Source of the DNA: Bacteroidales bacterium
GTDB lineage: Bacteria > Bacteroidota > Bacteroidia > Bacteroidales > F082
Length of the DNA stretch: 63,211 nt
Assembly: GCA_017530365.1 (NCBI GenBank)
Contig: JAFXMK010000013.1
Location: 1-63,211, forward strand
Reading direction: 5' to 3'
The notes below the pieces were generated by a model. The model was not told the DNA's origin and did not search any database. It worked only from the letters and a program-made list of their open reading frames with translations. Numbering within the stretch: position 1 is the stretch's first letter; each line of letters begins with the position of its first letter. Made by a program: the position numbers and the translations under genes. Shown here piece after piece: positions 1 to 8,065 of this stretch.

Positions 1-1
1 C

Positions 2-847
2 GGTCCCACCGGCGTCGGCAAGACCTATCTCGCCAAGGTGCTCGCCAAATATCTGTTCGACTCCGAGGAGGCCTTGATCCGCATCGACATGAGCGAATAC
101 ATGGAGAAGTTCGCCGTATCCCGTCTGGTGGGCGCGCCTCCAGGATACGTCGGCTACGAAGAAGGCGGACAGCTCACCGAGAAAGTGCGCCGCAAACCCT
201 ACTCCATCGTCTTGCTCGACGAGATCGAGAAGGCCCATCCCGATGTGTTCAACATCTTACTGCAGGTGCTCGACGACGGCCAGCTGACCGACAGTCTGGG
301 TCGAAAGGTGGATTTCAAGAACACTATCATCATCATGACTTCCAACATCGGAAGCCGACAACTCAAGGACTTCGGTCAAGGCGTGGGCTTCGGCACCGAA
401 GCCAAGCGCAACTCGGCCAACGAGTATTCGCACAGCGTCATCGAGAATGCGCTCAAACGCACCTTCGCCCCTGAATTCCTCAACCGTATCGACGACGTGG
501 TCATGTTCAACGCGTTGAAGCGTGAGGATATCCACAGAATCATCGACATCGAGCTGCGCAACATCTTCAAACGCATCGAAGAGATGGGCTACACCCTGGA
601 ACTCACAGAGAAAGCCAAGGACTTCATCGCCGACAAGGGCTGGGACGACCAGTTCGGCGCCCGTCCGCTGAAACGCGCCATCCAGAAATACGTGGAAGAT
701 GCGTTGGCGGAAGAGCTGATATTGCATCCTATGGCTCCAGGCAGCAAGATCAACATCGATCTAGAGGAAGAATCACAGGAAATCAAAGTCAACCTCATCC
801 CCACAGAGACAAAAGAAATAGAACCCGCCGACTCACCAGCTGTTTAA
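2..847 (+). CDS. clpC: ATP-dependent Clp protease ATP-binding subunit ClpC, C-terminal part (5' truncated)
   Basis: The window opens inside the second AAA+ module of a Hsp100 unfoldase; the reading frame is open from base 2. Visible are the Walker A motif GPTGVGKT at the very start, the pore-loop segment [13 protein letters not shown], Walker [13 protein letters not shown], sensor-1 TSNIGS, the arginine-bearing PEFLNRIDD and the small C-terminal domain [11 protein letters not shown]. ClpC hexamers unfold substrates for ClpP or act in protein quality control in the cytosol. The acidic tail after the D2 small domain is typical of Bacteroidetes ClpC. The stop overlaps the next start (TAATG), so it is probably cotranscribed with the nucleotidyltransferase and miaA. 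ClpB is the alternative, but no ClpB-type coiled-coil middle domain can be checked because the first half is missing. Confidence 0.9.
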   Translation, partial: GPTGVGKTYLAKVLAKYLFDSEEALIRIDMSEYMEKFAVSRLVGAPPGYVGYEEGGQLTEKVRRKPYSIVLLDEIEKAHPDVFNILLQVLDDGQLTDSLGRKVDFKNTIIIMTSNIGSRQLKDFGQGVGFGTEAKRNSANEYSHSVIENALKRTFAPEFLNRIDDVVMFNALKREDIHRIIDIELRNIFKRIEEMGYTLELTEKAKDFIADKGWDDQFGARPLKRAIQKYVEDALAEELILHPMAPGSKINIDLEEESQEIKVNLIPTETKEIEPADSPAV

Positions 848-2322
848 TGGAATTTGACTTCAAAAAACATATTGACAACCCCTTGTTTCGAATGATATCC
901 AGGTCCTGCAAGGAACTTGGCGTCAAAGGCTATGTGATCGGCGGATACGTCCGCGACATGCTGCTTTGCCGAAAGTCAAACGACATCGACATCGTGACGG
1001 TGGGCAGCGGCATCGAGCTAGCCAAGAAAGTGGCTTCGCATCTGCCCGGAAATAAAGAAGTCAAGTACTATGGCGCCTTCGGGACGGCCATGATCAGATA
1101 CAAAGGCATCGAAATTGAGTTCGTCGGCGCCCGTAGGGAGTCCTACGACCGCAACAGCAGGAAACCCGTCGTGGAAAACGGCACCCTCGAAGACGACCAG
1201 AACCGGCGTGACTTCACCATCAACGCCATGGCCATCAGCCTCAACGAGGACGACTTCGGGACCTTCCTTGACCCTTTCAACGGCATGGAAGACCTCGAGG
1301 AGCTGACCATCAGGACGCCCTTGGATCCTGACATCACCTACTCCGACGACCCCCTGCGCATGATGCGGGCCATCCGTTTCGCCACTCAGCTGCATTTCTA
1401 CATCGAGCCCGAGTCGTTCTACTCCATCTCGCGCAACGCGGAACGCATCAAGATCGTCTCCATGGAACGCATCACGGAGGAGCTGAACAAGATCATGATG
1501 TCGTCGAGACCTTCCATCGGCTTCGAGCTGCTGGATGAATGCGGGCTGCTGAAGTACATCCTGCCTCAGCTTACCTTGCTGAAAGGCGTGGAGGTCATTC
1601 GAGGACAAGGCCACAAGGACAACTTCTTCCACACCATGCAGGTGCTCGACCAGGTGGCCGAGACGAGCGACAACCTCTGGCTGCGCTGGGCCGCCCTGTT
1701 GCACGACATCGCCAAGCCCCAGACAAAACGCTGGGAAGACGGCATCGGCTGGACCTTCCACGGGCATGAGTTCAAAGGCTCCAAGATGGTTCCCAAGATC
1801 TTCGCCCAGCTGAAGCTGCCGCTGAACGAGAAGATGAAATATGTGGAGAAGCTGGTACTGCTCCACCTCCGCCCCATCGTGCTGGCGGAGGATATCGTCA
1901 CCGACTCCGCCGTGAGAAGGCTGCTGTTCGATGCTGGCGACGACATTGACGACTTGATGTTGCTCTGCCATGCCGACATCACTTCGAAAAACGAAGAGAA
2001 AATCAAGAAATACCACCATAATTTCGAGATCGTTGAACAAAAACTCAAAGAGATCGAAGCCAAGGACCATCTCCGCAACTGGCAACCTCCTATCGACGGC
2101 AAGTCCATCATGGAAGCCTTCGGCATCGGCGAGGGCCGCGAGGTGGGCATCATCAAGAACGCCATCCGTGAAGCAGTGCTGGACGGCGTTATCGACAACA
2201 GCTTTGAAGAGGCATACGCTTTCATGAAGAAAATCGGCGCCGAGCAAGGCTTGACCATCGTCAAAGAAATCGAGGCACCCGTGGTGGTAAATAATCAAGG
2301 ACCCGTGCCCAATAAAGTCTAA
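847..2322 (+). CDS. CCA tRNA nucleotidyltransferase / poly(A) polymerase family protein with HD domain
   Basis: A 491-residue class II nucleotidyltransferase. The N-terminal head has the GGYVRDML motif and the DIDIV metal-binding aspartates, followed by RRDFTINAMA and the DPLRMMRAIRFA motif of tRNA nucleotidyltransferases. A C-terminal HD phosphohydrolase domain follows, with FFHTMQVLD and LLHDIAKP. This domain order is usual for Bacteroidetes CCA-adding enzymes, which build or repair the 3' CCA of tRNAs. In this window one tRNA-Leu encodes CCA and the other does not, so an adding activity is needed. The start codon shares its A with the clpC stop, and miaA starts directly after the stop, so tRNA maturation genes are grouped. 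A poly(A) polymerase cannot be excluded from motifs alone. Confidence 0.92.
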   Translation: MEFDFKKHIDNPLFRMISRSCKELGVKGYVIGGYVRDMLLCRKSNDIDIVTVGSGIELAKKVASHLPGNKEVKYYGAFGTAMIRYKGIEIEFVGARRESYDRNSRKPVVENGTLEDDQNRRDFTINAMAISLNEDDFGTFLDPFNGMEDLEELTIRTPLDPDITYSDDPLRMMRAIRFATQLHFYIEPESFYSISRNAERIKIVSMERITEELNKIMMSSRPSIGFELLDECGLLKYILPQLTLLKGVEVIRGQGHKDNFFHTMQVLDQVAETSDNLWLRWAALLHDIAKPQTKRWEDGIGWTFHGHEFKGSKMVPKIFAQLKLPLNEKMKYVEKLVLLHLRPIVLAEDIVTDSAVRRLLFDAGDDIDDLMLLCHADITSKNEEKIKKYHHNFEIVEQKLKEIEAKDHLRNWQPPIDGKSIMEAFGIGEGREVGIIKNAIREAVLDGVIDNSFEEAYAFMKKIGAEQGLTIVKEIEAPVVVNNQGPVPNKV

Positions 2323-3225
2323 ATGAAAACGCTCATCGTCATCGCTGGCCCCACCGCTTCAGGCAAAACTGCCGCCGCCATCAAGGTCGCCAAGGCCTTG
2401 AACACGGTGATCATCAACGCCGACAGCCGTCAGTTTTACAAGGAAATGAGCATCGGCACTGCCGCTCCGACACCTAAAGAATTACAAGAAGTAAAACATT
2501 ATTTCGTTCATCATATCAGCATTTTAGATGATTATGATGTAGCTCAATACGAGCAAGATGTCATCAAGCTTCTGAAGAAATTGTTCCAGGATCATGACCA
2601 TGTGATTCTCACAGGAGGCTCTGGACTTTTCATCAACGCCGTCTGCAAAGGCATCGACGCCATGCCCAACATTGAGGAAAGCACCAGAAATAAAGTGGAA
2701 CGGTTGTATAAAGAAGGCGGCATTAACGCTTTGCAGGAGGAAGTTAATCGTTTGGATCCCGATTATTGGGCCATCGTCGATCAGAAGAACCCTCGTCGTT
2801 TGCAACGTGCCTTGGAGGTGTGCTACCAGACGGGAAAGACTTTCACATCGTTCCGCACCAACACTGGTGTCAAGCGCGAGTTTAGCATTGTGAAATACGC
2901 CCTGTTGTGGGACAAGCAGGAACTCTACAACCGCATCAACAAACGAGTGGAGATCATGCTTTCGCAAGGCTTGGTGGACGAAGCCAGGAGGCTCTACCCC
3001 TACCGTCGCCGCAACGCGCTTAATGCCGTGGGTTACAAAGAATTATTTGATTATTTCGATGGGAAATGTAGCCTGGTAGAAGCCGTCGAACAAATCAAGC
3101 TCAACACCAGACATTACGCTAAACGGCAAATGACCTGGTTACGGAAAGATAAAGACTATCAGTGGGTGACAGCCGAAGAGATAACGGCGAATTACTCGAA
3201 TCAAACGAACGGCGAAGTAAACTAA
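2323..3225 (+). CDS. miaA: tRNA dimethylallyltransferase MiaA
   Basis: A 300-residue P-loop enzyme that transfers a dimethylallyl group to N6 of A37 in tRNAs reading UNN codons. The N-terminal P-loop reads AGPTASGKT (residues 8-16), followed by the substrate-binding INADSRQFYKEM segment and LTGGSGLFI. RRNALNAVGYKEL and the C-terminal RHYAKRQMTWLRK stretch are also conserved in the family. It begins at the base after the preceding stop. The last ~14 residues are unusual: they are encoded by copies of a 13-bp repeat that continues past the stop codon (see repeat feature), so the extreme C-terminus is likely dispensable. Confidence 0.96.
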   Translation: MKTLIVIAGPTASGKTAAAIKVAKALNTVIINADSRQFYKEMSIGTAAPTPKELQEVKHYFVHHISILDDYDVAQYEQDVIKLLKKLFQDHDHVILTGGSGLFINAVCKGIDAMPNIEESTRNKVERLYKEGGINALQEEVNRLDPDYWAIVDQKNPRRLQRALEVCYQTGKTFTSFRTNTGVKREFSIVKYALLWDKQELYNRINKRVEIMLSQGLVDEARRLYPYRRRNALNAVGYKELFDYFDGKCSLVEAVEQIKLNTRHYAKRQMTWLRKDKDYQWVTAEEITANYSNQTNGEVN

Positions 3226-3256
3226 CGGCGAATTAAGCGAATTAACCGAATTTACT
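3182..3256. repeat. Degenerate short tandem repeat covering the miaA 3' end
   Basis: The 13-mer TAACGGCGAATTA occurs exactly at 3182-3194 (inside miaA) and at 3223-3235 (over its stop), with a related copy near 3209 and shorter AAGCGAATT / AACCGAATT units up to 3256. The reverse complement of 12 of the 13 bases is found at 36748-36759, at the end of another gene. Confidence 0.7.
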
Positions 3257-4088
3257 GGTAATATTTAATAAGGCCTTCCATGGGGGATTTCATCAAGATG
3301 CCTAATCTCAAATCCTTTGTTTCTAGGCACTCCTTCAGCAACTCCTGAAAACAAAACGCCACGGATCCGACAAAGCTGATGGGCAACGTGTGGCAGCCCT
3401 GATAACGCAATACAAAATGCTGGATAAACTCCTCAAAACACTCTTTCACCAATTGACGCATATAAGGATGTTGCTGGTGTTCACCGGCGAATTTTGCGAA
3501 CTGCGCCAAGTATCTTGAAGCCCCATTTTCATGATATACATTATGAATGAAATCCTTGATTTCCAAATGATAAATCTGTTCGAATGAAAGTTTTAGTTCA
3601 AGTGGCATCAGATCATAGAAATAGGCTCTGGCGACCTTTCTGCCGATATAGCAACCGCTTCCTTCGTCGCCTACCAGATAGCCCAAGGACACGCCTTGAC
3701 CAATAATCTCATTGCCGTCATAGAGGCAGGAGTTGGCGCCTGTACCCAAAATGCATGCGATGCCTTTCTCCCGTCCAAGCAAGGCATGACACACCGCCAT
3801 TAGGTCATGTGTCACCCTCACCTCTTGGGCTTCCTCGAAACGCACTCTCAGATATTGTGCAACGTCTTCCCTATTGGCTTCCGATCCACAGCCAGAACCA
3901 TAATAATACACGGCATCCACCGCCGGGAAATCCTTAGGCAAGTCTTTATAAAGAAGGTCCATCAGAACCACACCATCATTGTAATTGGGATTAAAACCGC
4001 CTAAGGTGAAACGGCTCACCACCCTTTCACCATCCAAAACGACCCATTCGGTCTTGGTCGATCCCGCATCAACGATCAGCCTTCTCAC
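3252..4088 (-). CDS. BadF/BadG-type ATPase, N-acetylglucosamine kinase-like
   Basis: A 278-residue ASKHA-fold protein. The N-terminal phosphate-1 motif VDAGSTKTEW (residues 5-14) and the phosphate-2 region CILGTGANSC, followed by LGYLVGDEGSG, match the BadF/BadG/BcrA/BcrD family, whose members include the eukaryotic-type N-acetylglucosamine kinases. It probably phosphorylates an amino sugar during cell-wall recycling; the substrate is inference. It lies 17 nt downstream of tssF on the same strand, so it could be read from the end of the T6SS transcript, and it converges with miaA. Nothing in it suggests a T6SS function. Confidence 0.85.
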   Translation of the reverse strand: MRRLIVDAGSTKTEWVVLDGERVVSRFTLGGFNPNYNDGVVLMDLLYKDLPKDFPAVDAVYYYGSGCGSEANREDVAQYLRVRFEEAQEVRVTHDLMAVCHALLGREKGIACILGTGANSCLYDGNEIIGQGVSLGYLVGDEGSGCYIGRKVARAYFYDLMPLELKLSFEQIYHLEIKDFIHNVYHENGASRYLAQFAKFAGEHQQHPYMRQLVKECFEEFIQHFVLRYQGCHTLPISFVGSVAFCFQELLKECLETKDLRLGILMKSPMEGLIKYYQ

Positions 4089-4105
4089 CTCTAACCTTTA
4101 ACCTC

Positions 4106-5860
4106 TCAGCTCACCACCGCCAAATAATCCACCACGATGGGAATCACATTTGCACTACGCACTTCGATCAGCTTACGAAGACGTTCAACAAGCATTGGAA
4201 CATCCTCGCGATCGCGCACGAAGTCGTTTTTCAGTTGGATGGTGACATGCTGTTTAGCCATGCCGTTTTCCTGACGTTCAATCACGCTGATCACATCGAG
4301 CAAGGCATCAGCGATGCCGTTCTGGGCAAAATAACGGTAACAGAAGGCTTTCAGGTCGGCGCGTGTCACGATGCGATCGTTGGTACGGGCATAGTACTTG
4401 GCCAGCATATTCTTCTCATCCTTGTCAACCACTTCGTCACGGCCGCCGAAGGTCTTGAACAGCATTCGGGTTTCCTTTTTGTCGAAAGACTTCGGCCCCG
4501 ACACATCACTAAAGATATCTATGTCGTTGGCATAAGCGCCATCGGTGAACAAGCCTGTAAGGTGAATCGGAGTAGGATTGCCATCGCCTTTTCCATGTTT
4601 CAAAATGGCATACACTCCGCTCCGCGGCTCTTTGTTGTTCAGGATCACTCCGAACACATCCTTCAGAACGATGTCGAGTCTGCGGATCTTGTCAGTGTTC
4701 TGCATCTTGTGCACTTTCTGGAACGCATAGAAATCGGATTCATAACGTTTGCTCAGCTCGTCGGCAAGTTGCACCAAAGCATTGAGGTTGAACCGCTCAC
4801 AGCCGAACCTGCGAATGCTGAACCGATCCAGATCGTCGATTGATGAATCGGGATTCATGACCAGATTCAGGAAGAAGTCCTCATGGTTGTTATCATCGTA
4901 CGAGGAGCGGACTCCTTTGACGGCATCTGTATCCTCGTCGCTGTAGTCCGTTTCATTGGTTAGTTTGAGAATGGGCTCGTTACTAGAGAGCTGGAAGTCC
5001 TTTTTCATGACATTGACTGCCGGGAAGCAGTTGAACATCAGGTTTTCGGTTTCGAAGTTGAACGGTTTGGACATTCCTGAGAACTCGAACACGAAGTTGA
5101 TCATATCTGAGTCGAGCGGACGACGGAAGGTGGGTGCCACCATATAATAGTTCACGTTCATTTGTGCCCACAAATCATGCCACTTGCTTTCACCGCCAAA
5201 GAGCATCGACTTGTTGAACACGATGTTGGCATCATTGAACCAAGCCATCTTGGGGAAGCGGTCGAACTCCCAGGGACGGATCAGTGGCAGCTTCTCGTTG
5301 TTCCAATAGACGTTCACGTCGCTATAGCGCAAACCGGTGACCAAAAAGCCAAAGTTCGAGAGATCGGCCTTCTGGTCAGCCACGTCGATGTTGACATTCC
5401 ATTTGTCGCTGGCAATCTTCGTGATACCATTCACAGTCATTCCGATAATCTTTGTCCTGAACAAAGGATGGAACGGGAACATCTCCTTGACACGTAGCGA
5501 TTCCTTCTTGACCAGGAAGGCGGTGGAGTCGTCGCAATACACGTCACCTGGCTCTTCGGAATTCTTGGCGGTTTGGATGAGAGTCATGGCGGGCATGGCC
5601 TGGGTGATATGGTATGGCAAGATGCTGTTTTGGAAATCACTCACCACATTCCTTTCCAGATTCTGGATATCGTTTTTCAAACCGTTGGTTTGATACACGA
5701 AGGCAGTAATCAAAATACGGAGCAAGGGATCCTTCTCGAAGCCATAGAAAGGCGAATTGGGGTTGTTGCCGTCCCACTTGCCCTCTCGTTTCCAAGTCTC
5801 CAGGACTTTTTGCATCAGGCTGTCCACCTGCACCTGAATATCATATTCTTCTTGTGTCAT
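4106..5860 (-). CDS. tssF: Type VI secretion baseplate subunit TssF
   Basis: A 584-residue cytoplasmic protein matching TssF/VasA. It has the N-terminal segment with FYGFEKDPLLRILITAFVY, a long beta-rich middle part, and the family signature NCFPAVN at residues 277-283. TssF forms, with TssG, TssE and TssK, the baseplate on which the contractile sheath is built. It is the last tss gene of the 27-kb minus-strand run and follows tssE by 15 nt. Length is in the usual TssF range. The assignment rests on the motif and on linkage to tssE, tssK and tssG. Confidence 0.88.
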   Translation of the reverse strand: MTQEEYDIQVQVDSLMQKVLETWKREGKWDGNNPNSPFYGFEKDPLLRILITAFVYQTNGLKNDIQNLERNVVSDFQNSILPYHITQAMPAMTLIQTAKNSEEPGDVYCDDSTAFLVKKESLRVKEMFPFHPLFRTKIIGMTVNGITKIASDKWNVNIDVADQKADLSNFGFLVTGLRYSDVNVYWNNEKLPLIRPWEFDRFPKMAWFNDANIVFNKSMLFGGESKWHDLWAQMNVNYYMVAPTFRRPLDSDMINFVFEFSGMSKPFNFETENLMFNCFPAVNVMKKDFQLSSNEPILKLTNETDYSDEDTDAVKGVRSSYDDNNHEDFFLNLVMNPDSSIDDLDRFSIRRFGCERFNLNALVQLADELSKRYESDFYAFQKVHKMQNTDKIRRLDIVLKDVFGVILNNKEPRSGVYAILKHGKGDGNPTPIHLTGLFTDGAYANDIDIFSDVSGPKSFDKKETRMLFKTFGGRDEVVDKDEKNMLAKYYARTNDRIVTRADLKAFCYRYFAQNGIADALLDVISVIERQENGMAKQHVTIQLKNDFVRDREDVPMLVERLRKLIEVRSANVIPIVVDYLAVVS

Positions 5861-5875
5861 AATCTTTCTGTGTTG

Positions 5876-6355
5876 TTACCAAACATCAATATTGAACTCG
5901 TTATAATAAATCGTATTGGCAGCATTGTTGATCTTCCCAGTCACGATGATATGGATGATGTTGCCGTTTTTCTGGAAGTCCATGGACACTTGCACATCGC
6001 GCAGGCGCCGTTCATAACGTTCGATAGACTTTTTCAATTCGCGGGCAAACGTGTCGGCGTTCTTGCTGGTACCGACGAGTCTTTTGTCATACAGGGAATT
6101 GCGAATTTCCGCCAGTTCGGTGTTCTCGGACTTGTCAAGTGTGACGCTCTTACGTTGGAGGAACTCGGCCCGATCGAGGCTGAACCCTTCGAAACGGAAG
6201 TCCTCCAGACAGAATCCAAATTCCTCGTCGGCGATGCTGTCGTATTTGTTGGAGGCGATCAGCAGCCGCAGGAAAGCATCGATAGAAGCCTTTATTTGGC
6301 TGTCATCGAGATTCACGATGGGATAACGCAGTTGCAATGGGTTTCTGATGAACAT
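5876..6355 (-). CDS. tssE: Type VI secretion baseplate subunit TssE (GPW/gp25 family)
   Basis: A 159-residue gp25-like baseplate wedge protein. The C-terminal half carries the gp25 hallmark, an amphipathic helix followed by YERRLRDVQVSMDF near residue 115, then a beta hairpin ending YYNEFNIDVW. TssE initiates sheath polymerisation at the baseplate. It sits 18 nt after tssK and 15 nt before tssF, as expected for a baseplate sub-operon. Confidence 0.85.
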   Translation of the reverse strand: MFIRNPLQLRYPIVNLDDSQIKASIDAFLRLLIASNKYDSIADEEFGFCLEDFRFEGFSLDRAEFLQRKSVTLDKSENTELAEIRNSLYDKRLVGTSKNADTFARELKKSIERYERRLRDVQVSMDFQKNGNIIHIIVTGKINNAANTIYYNEFNIDVW

Positions 6356-6373
6356 GGCAAAGGACGTTAAGGG

Positions 6374-7255
6374 TTAAATCATCGGCATCCACTCCTCCGG
6401 CTCGGGTTCCGGCTCGGGTTCGGGTTCTTTGGTCACCACTACCTTGGGCTGCAAGTCGTTCATGGCTACAGCAATATCTTCCAAAAACTGCTGGAATGCA
6501 TTCAAGTAAAGCTCCACGTCCATCAGGTTGGGAGTTGGCAACTCCACTTTGTGTTTCATGACCGAATAGCTCAAGGCGGTGGCAATGCGTTTACAGAGCA
6601 GCACCAGATCGCGTGAGGAGTCATCGGCTGAGAAACTCACCAGCTGATCGATAAGCAACATCACCAGCACGGGATCCTCCATGAACTCGGCGTTCTCGTG
6701 TTTGACGATTTTGTCGGCAGACTGTTTCAACGCGTCGAGTTTCTCAAGGAGCGGCACGGAAGTACGAACCGTCATGACCGGAGGCACGTAGGACTCATAC
6801 GCCGTCCAGGTCTCGTTGTTGCGGATCAGCTTAAGCAGCGGCTGTTGGGTCCTGATATCGGAGAGCGCCTTGAAGTCGAACATATATTCATTGACAACAT
6901 GGGGAACGCCATCTTTCTCAAATGTAACCAGATGGTCGCCCACCTCCAGCGTGAGGTAGAGCTCCGTGGTCTCCTTGTCGGGGATGTCCAGCGTGAAAGG
7001 CATCTTGGTCTCCACTACGGCGACCTGTCCCGTAGGAAGCAGCACATCGCAAATGATTTGTTTGATGAGGAGGCTGGCACCATTCAGCTCATAGCTGATG
7101 GAAAACTTCGTCCTGGGAATGATCCCGAACGACTTGGCGGCAATCATCTTGCGCACCAGCAAGCGGTTCTCGGAGATGTTGTTCTCCATATCGATAAAGG
7201 TCTGGGGCGTGATCTCCATGCCCGAACGCCAGTCGATTCTGATATCTGTATTCAT
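6374..7255 (-). CDS. tssK: Type VI secretion baseplate subunit TssK (short T6SSiii form)
   Basis: A 293-residue protein whose N-terminus (IDWRSGMEITPQTF) matches the TssK opening I-W-x-x-G-M-x-L-x-P-Q, followed by beta strands including LYLTLEV and a helical domain around residues 170-260. TssK links the baseplate to the envelope complex. It is shorter than the ~440-residue proteobacterial TssK, and its last ~20 residues are an acidic proline-glutamate repeat (EPEPEPEPEPEE) encoded by a near-perfect hexanucleotide repeat. The neighbours tssG and tssE support the call. The altered C-terminus, the part that contacts the membrane complex in classical systems, fits the absence of TssJ/L/M here. 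Confidence 0.75.
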   Translation of the reverse strand: MNTDIRIDWRSGMEITPQTFIDMENNISENRLLVRKMIAAKSFGIIPRTKFSISYELNGASLLIKQIICDVLLPTGQVAVVETKMPFTLDIPDKETTELYLTLEVGDHLVTFEKDGVPHVVNEYMFDFKALSDIRTQQPLLKLIRNNETWTAYESYVPPVMTVRTSVPLLEKLDALKQSADKIVKHENAEFMEDPVLVMLLIDQLVSFSADDSSRDLVLLCKRIATALSYSVMKHKVELPTPNLMDVELYLNAFQQFLEDIAVAMNDLQPKVVVTKEPEPEPEPEPEEWMPMI

Positions 7256-7282
7256 CTTTTATCTTGGTTCTAAAAACATTTC

Positions 7283-8056
7283 TTAAAAATGGGTGTTATA
7301 GTCAAGCACCAAAGGCCGTTCATCGGAATGCACAAAAGGCTGCTGATAATCCTTGACCTTGTAAAGGCAATCCATCTCCATGGGGACGAACCACTCCTGG
7401 ACAAAGCCGAACAACGGTTTGAGCAACTCCTTGAAAGCAGCGTATTCACTACTGCTAAGGTTGTGTTTGTGAACAGTGAATATCACCTTGTCCTGTTGGG
7501 GCATTTTATAGTCCACGGGACAGCCGATAACGGCCGAAAGCATCGTCGCCAGCCGGTCGAAGTCGAAACGAAGCTCGGTCACTTGCAGCAACATCGGCGC
7601 AAGCAGACGGATGTAGGGGTTTTTCTCGGCGTGAAGGTCATAGTCGAACAACAGCTTCAGCAACATCTCTGTCTTGTCGTCCACCATCCTATTGACATTC
7701 ATGCGGACATTCAGAGAACGGTTGAAGAAGAAAGAGTCGAACGGCAGGAAATACTTCTGGATATTCCGTTCCTCCTCATAGAGTTCGGCAACCCGTTGAG
7801 CGAAGGCACGGCTTTCCTTGTTCCTGAGCTCATTGGGGTCGAAAAACATCTTTTCCGGCAACACGTCGTATATGCCGTTCCTCGCCAACGAGACCTTCTT
7901 CATCTCTCGGTCCACCGACTTCAAATCACCCGAATAATTCCGAGTGAAGAAACTGCCGTAATTGACCGCCCAATCCTTGACATCAGGATAGAAGGCCGAA
8001 AGCAACATTTCCGCCGAGAGCTCTTGTTGAAGGATGTCTTGATCAAAATAGGACAT
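7283..8056 (-). CDS. tssG: Type VI secretion baseplate subunit TssG
   Basis: A 257-residue protein assigned to the TssG/VasB family by its size, the FNRSLNVRMNVNRMVDD region, the C-terminal strand LVLDYNTHF and its place between the E1-like gene and tssK in a baseplate cluster. TssG forms the wedge with TssF. It begins 9 nt after the end of the E1-like gene, which ties the ubiquitin-like cassette to the baseplate genes. Sequence similarity recognisable by eye is limited, so context carries part of the weight. Confidence 0.68.
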   Translation of the reverse strand: MSYFDQDILQQELSAEMLLSAFYPDVKDWAVNYGSFFTRNYSGDLKSVDREMKKVSLARNGIYDVLPEKMFFDPNELRNKESRAFAQRVAELYEEERNIQKYFLPFDSFFFNRSLNVRMNVNRMVDDKTEMLLKLLFDYDLHAEKNPYIRLLAPMLLQVTELRFDFDRLATMLSAVIGCPVDYKMPQQDKVIFTVHKHNLSSSEYAAFKELLKPLFGFVQEWFVPMEMDCLYKVKDYQQPFVHSDERPLVLDYNTHF

Positions 8057-8065
8057 AACATATGT

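Noticed and set aside
1018-2298. 426-codon open frame on the minus strand
   Set aside because: It lies wholly antisense to the nucleotidyltransferase gene, whose motifs are unmistakable, and its translation shows no domain or signal; it is a by-product of codon usage.
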